Source: Candida dubliniensis CD36 (taxonomy: Eukaryota > Ascomycota > Pichiomycetes > Serinales > Debaryomycetaceae). Taken from it: a stretch of 64,000 nt of DNA. The first letter of the stretch is position 1, and each line of letters begins with the position of its first letter. The DNA lies in NCBI RefSeq assembly GCF_000026945.1, contig NC_012866.1, positions 558,001-622,000 of the forward strand, given 5' to 3'. The notes beneath the pieces are model-generated. The model searched no databases. It worked only from the letters and a program-made list of their open reading frames with translations, and was not told where the DNA came from. Made by a program: the position numbers and the translations under genes. Of this stretch, positions 60,501-64,000 are shown in pieces.

Positions 60501-63369
60501 AAAAGGCCGTTTTGGCCATAGTTAAGAAACACACCGATTTTAGTTTTGGTTACTGCTCCACCAATAGATGCGCTACAACGACCAAACCAACACCATTTTG
60601 AAGCCAAGACAAATCTCTATTATGCACACAAACAGTGACTGAGGTAGGCGAATTATTAGAGATGCTACAATAAAAAAGGCCGTTTTTTTATGCCTTTTTT
60701 CTTAACAAATTTCTGGTAAAAAATAGCAGGGAGCCCTGCCAGTTAATTCCGTTGGACATGGAAACATCAATTTTAATGCTACCATACTCTTTCAAAGACC
60801 TATTTGTAGCTAACAATTTGGATAAACTACCGTTAGAGTTTTGTAGGAATACATGTTATATTCGAAGCTCCATTACCAATAATGTGGTCTTTTACATAGT
60901 GAAAATTGGGGGTAGTCTGTACAGCTATTTTTTGTTAGGCCAACCCTGGCTTTTTTGGTATCAATCTGTAGCCAGCATTTTTTGGGTATAAACCCGACGA
61001 TTTGGTAAACGTAGCTAATGTATTGAATGCACACGCTGTGTTTTTAGTTTTGGTCAATCGTTTTTAAAAAAACGCTACCAGATGGGCCAAAAACGCTAAT
61101 TAAACTCTAAAATCGTCAATAACTCCACCAATATAGATGCTAGACTTGTGGAAGTCGGGTCACATTAAAGGCGCATTTTGTAAGCAACTGCCAAATCCAG
61201 TACTGTTGAAGTAGCTCTAATATTGGTGGAGATATTGCCCAAAAACCAATATTTCGGAGTTGCATCATTTCCGCAATAGTTAAGGATGGAAATTGAAGTG
61301 TGGGCGGTAGAGGAGTGCTACAAGAGCCAATCAGGTGCCGATTTGTAGGCTACAGTTGTGGTTGTTGAAACCGAGAGTATGTTTAGTAGCGGCATTTAGT
61401 TGGGAGCTGTATGAGCAAAAAGGCCGTTTTGCCCATAGTTAAGAGCATGCTCGTAAACTCCGTTTGTAATGGTACAACCAGTTGGAGCAGTAAAACTGCC
61501 CAATGGGTGCCGATTTGTAGCCAAACATGAACATTGTTAAAGCCGTCATAACCGATCCAAAGATCAGTTGTGGCATGTTCTCTGGGACAAAAAAGGCCGT
61601 TTTTGCCATAGTTAAGAGCACCCCCTTTCTGTAGGTCAACGAATTGAAGTCGGAACTTGGGGGCTCTGGTGCCGATTTGTAGAGGAAGGTTATGGAGTTT
61701 GGAACCGAGAGTATTGATTTGATCAATGGTGTTTTCATTGTTGGAGGGCAAAAAGTGCGAGATGGCCAGAAAAGTCGTGCGCAGGGCATTTTGGAAAAAC
61801 AGCGATTACTGGTGAACAAGGACGTCTTCAAAGACCAGACTAGGGCCGATTTGAACCGACATCAATCTAGATTATTGGGTATAACTTTGGTTTAAATCGG
61901 CTAAAAATTGGAGGAGTTATTAAAGAAAATATTTTGGTGGTCAATCTCCGTGTTTTGGTTGGAGAAGAATGGATCAACGAGTATTGATGCTACAAAGGTG
62001 AAACTAGTGCCGATTTGTAGCCACAGGATGTAACTACCTATCACTGAAAGAACCGTTAAAAAAGGTGTTGAAACAGGACCTGTAGAGCAAAAAAGGCCGT
62101 TTTCGCCATAGTTAAGAAAAAACTATTTTGATCCGCGAGCCACCAAATTACCAGTTTCTGCGCTACAAAGATCAAACTGGTGCCGATTTGTAGCCACAGG
62201 ATGTAACTACTAACACCGAGAGAGCCATTGGAAAAGGTCTTTAAACAGGACCTGTAGAACAAAAAAGGCCGTTTTTGCCATAGTTAAGGAAATCGCAGTT
62301 ATGTCCAGTCAAAACAATGCGACGAATAGAAGCGCTACAAAAGTCAAACTAGTGCCGATTTGTAGCCACGTGTTATGACTACGAACCCCATGAGAACTGT
62401 TAGAAACGGTATCCAACTGCATACTGGGGGACAAAAAAGGCCGTTTTGGCCATAGTTAAGGGTCAAAATAGTGGTTTATTGTTGACAGAAGATCGAGTAT
62501 AGACGAGTAAATGGTAAGGCTAGTGCCGATTTGGAACCACAAAATGTGAGTACCAAAGCCGTTAGATACTGTTTGAAAACCTATTTAGATGAAAGCTGTG
62601 GGACAAAAAAGGCCGTTTTGGCCATAGTTAAGAAACACACCGATTTTAGTTTTGGTTACTGCTCCACCAATAGATGCGCTACAACGACCAAACCAACACC
62701 ATTTTGAAGCCAAGACAAATCTCTATTATGCACACAAACAGTGACTGAGGTAGGCGAATTATTAGAGATGCTACAATAAAAAAGGCCGTTTTTTTATGCC
62801 TTTTTTCTTAACAAATTTCTGGTAAAAAATAGCAGGGAGCCCTGCCAGTTAATTCCGTTGGACATGGAAACATCAATTTTAATGCTACCATACTCTTTCA
62901 AAGACCTATTTGTAGCTAACAATTTGGATAAACTACCGTTAGAGTTTTGTAGGAATACATGTTATATTCGAAGCTCCATTACCAATAATGTGGTCTTTTA
63001 CATAGTGAAAATTGGGGGTAGTCTGTACAGCTATTTTTTGTTAGGCCAACCCTGGCTTTTTTGGTATCAATCTGTAGCCAGCATTTTTTGGGTATAAACC
63101 CGACGATTTGGTAAACGTAGCTAATGTATTGAATGCACACGCTGTGTTTTTAGTTTTGGTCAATCGTTTTTAAAAAAACGCTACCAGATGGGCCAAAAAC
63201 GCTAATTAAACTCTAAAATCGTCAATAACTCCACCAATATAGATGCTAGACTTGTGGAAGTCGGGTCACATTAAAGGCGCATTTTGTAAGCAACTGCCAA
63301 ATCCAGTACTGTTGAAGTAGCTCTAATATTGGTGGAGATATTGCCCAAAAACCAATATTTCGGAGTTGC

Positions 63370-64000
63370 ATCATTTCCGCAATAGTTAAGGATGGAAATT
63401 GAAGTGTGGGCGGTAGAGGAGTGCTACAAGAGCCAATCAGGTGCCGATTTGTAGGCTACAGTTGTGGTTGTTGAAACCGAGAGTATGTTTAGTAGCGGCA
63501 TTTAGTTGGGAGCTGTATGAGCAAAAAGGCCGTTTTGCCCATAGTTAAGAGCATGCTCGTAAACTCCGTTTGTAATGGTACAACCAGTTGGAGCAGTAAA
63601 ACTGCCCAATGGGTGCCGATTTGTAGCCAAACATGAACATTGTTAAAGCCGTCATAACCGATCCAAAGATCAGTTGTGGCATGTTCTCTGGGACAAAAAA
63701 GGCCGTTTTTGCCATAGTTAAGAGCACCCCCTTTCTGTAGGTCAACGAATTGAAGTCGGAACTTGGGGGCTCTGGTGCCGATTTGTAGAGGAAGGTTATG
63801 GAGTTTGGAACCGAGAGTATTGATTTGATCAATGGTGTTTTCATTGTTGGAGGGCAAAAAGTGCGAGATGGCCAGAAAAGTCGTGCGCAGGGCATTTTGG
63901 AAAAACAGCGATTACTGGTGAACAAGGACGTCTTCAAAGACCAGACTAGGGCCGATTTGAACCGACATCAATCTAGATTATTGGGTATAACTTTGGTTTA
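63370..64000. repeat. Partial 19th RPS unit, cut by the window end
   Basis: The first 631 bp of a unit, up to the fourth alt sub-repeat. The cut coincides with the window edge, not with a biological boundary. Confidence 0.95.

Larger units (their letters stand above)
25462..64000. repeat. RPS tandem array of the Major Repeat Sequence, 18.3 units of 2106 bp, continues beyond window
   Basis: Units start at 25462, 27568, 29674, 31780, 33886, 35992, 38098, 40204, 42310, 44416, 46522, 48628, 50734, 52840, 54946, 57052, 59158, 61264 and 63370. The spacing is exactly 2106 bp throughout and all face the same way. Every short frame in the unit recurs with identical length and translation, and I noticed no base difference between units, though I did not align every base. 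The unit length, the 172-bp sub-repeats and SfiI sites match the RPS element described in C. albicans and C. dubliniensis MRS loci, where copy number drives chromosome-length polymorphism. No credible protein is encoded. The array reaches the last base of the window, so its true length and right flank are unknown. Confidence 0.96.

Noticed and set aside
25462..64000. CRISPR-like array or rDNA as explanation of the repeats
   Set aside because: Repeat units are 2.1 kb without alternating unique spacers and contain no rRNA-like sequence; the RPS explanation fits period, sub-repeats and SfiI sites.

Overview
The window reads as nuclear DNA of a CTG-clade yeast of the Candida albicans group. The supports are: intron-poor, AT-rich genes full of polyN, polyQ and polyS tracts; orthologues of known yeast genes (FKBP12/Rbp1, Tom70, Tom22, Tep1/PTEN, Far11, Lsm12, Ept1/Cpt1); and a long tandem array with the hallmarks of the RPS element of the Candida Major Repeat Sequence (MRS). 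These hallmarks are a unit of about 2.1 kb, internal 'alt' repeats of about 172 bp, and SfiI sites. From memory, the Rbp1 protein differs from the C. albicans one at a few residues, so C. dubliniensis or a close relative is my best guess; this is inference.

Layout. 1-16.0 kb is dense, ordinary gene territory. It holds the 3' part of a large TRAPP-type trafficking subunit (+), RBP1 (-), an alpha-arrestin (+), TOM70 (+), TEP1 (+), LSM12 (-), FAR11 (+), TOM22 (+) and EPT1/CPT1 (-). 16.0-18.4 kb is gene-free. 18.4-20.45 kb is a satellite-like tandem repeat of about 423 bp whose unit is itself a diverged dimer (196 + 227 bp). 20.45-25.46 kb is a graveyard: minus-strand fragments that still look coding but are broken by stops and frameshifts. 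One is a recognisable piece of the mitochondrial isocitrate dehydrogenase gene IDH1. Another has a membrane-spanning stretch and sits where the MRS flank (RB2 or HOK part) would be expected. 25.46 kb to the window end is the RPS array: 18 complete units of 2106 bp plus 631 bp of a 19th, all in the same orientation and without any difference that I noticed. The array runs off the window.

How the genes relate. TOM70 and TOM22 encode two receptors of the same outer-membrane import machine, 6 kb apart. Rbp1, Tep1 and Far11 belong to signalling (rapamycin/FK506 binding, PI lipid phosphatase, STRIPAK). The TRAPP-like protein and the arrestin belong to membrane trafficking. EPT1/CPT1 makes phospholipids. 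They are independent eukaryotic transcription units, not an operon. The repeat half encodes no credible protein; the short frames inside each unit simply recur with the repeat.

Caveat for all proteins: in this clade CTG is read as serine, so each CTG codon should be translated as Ser.
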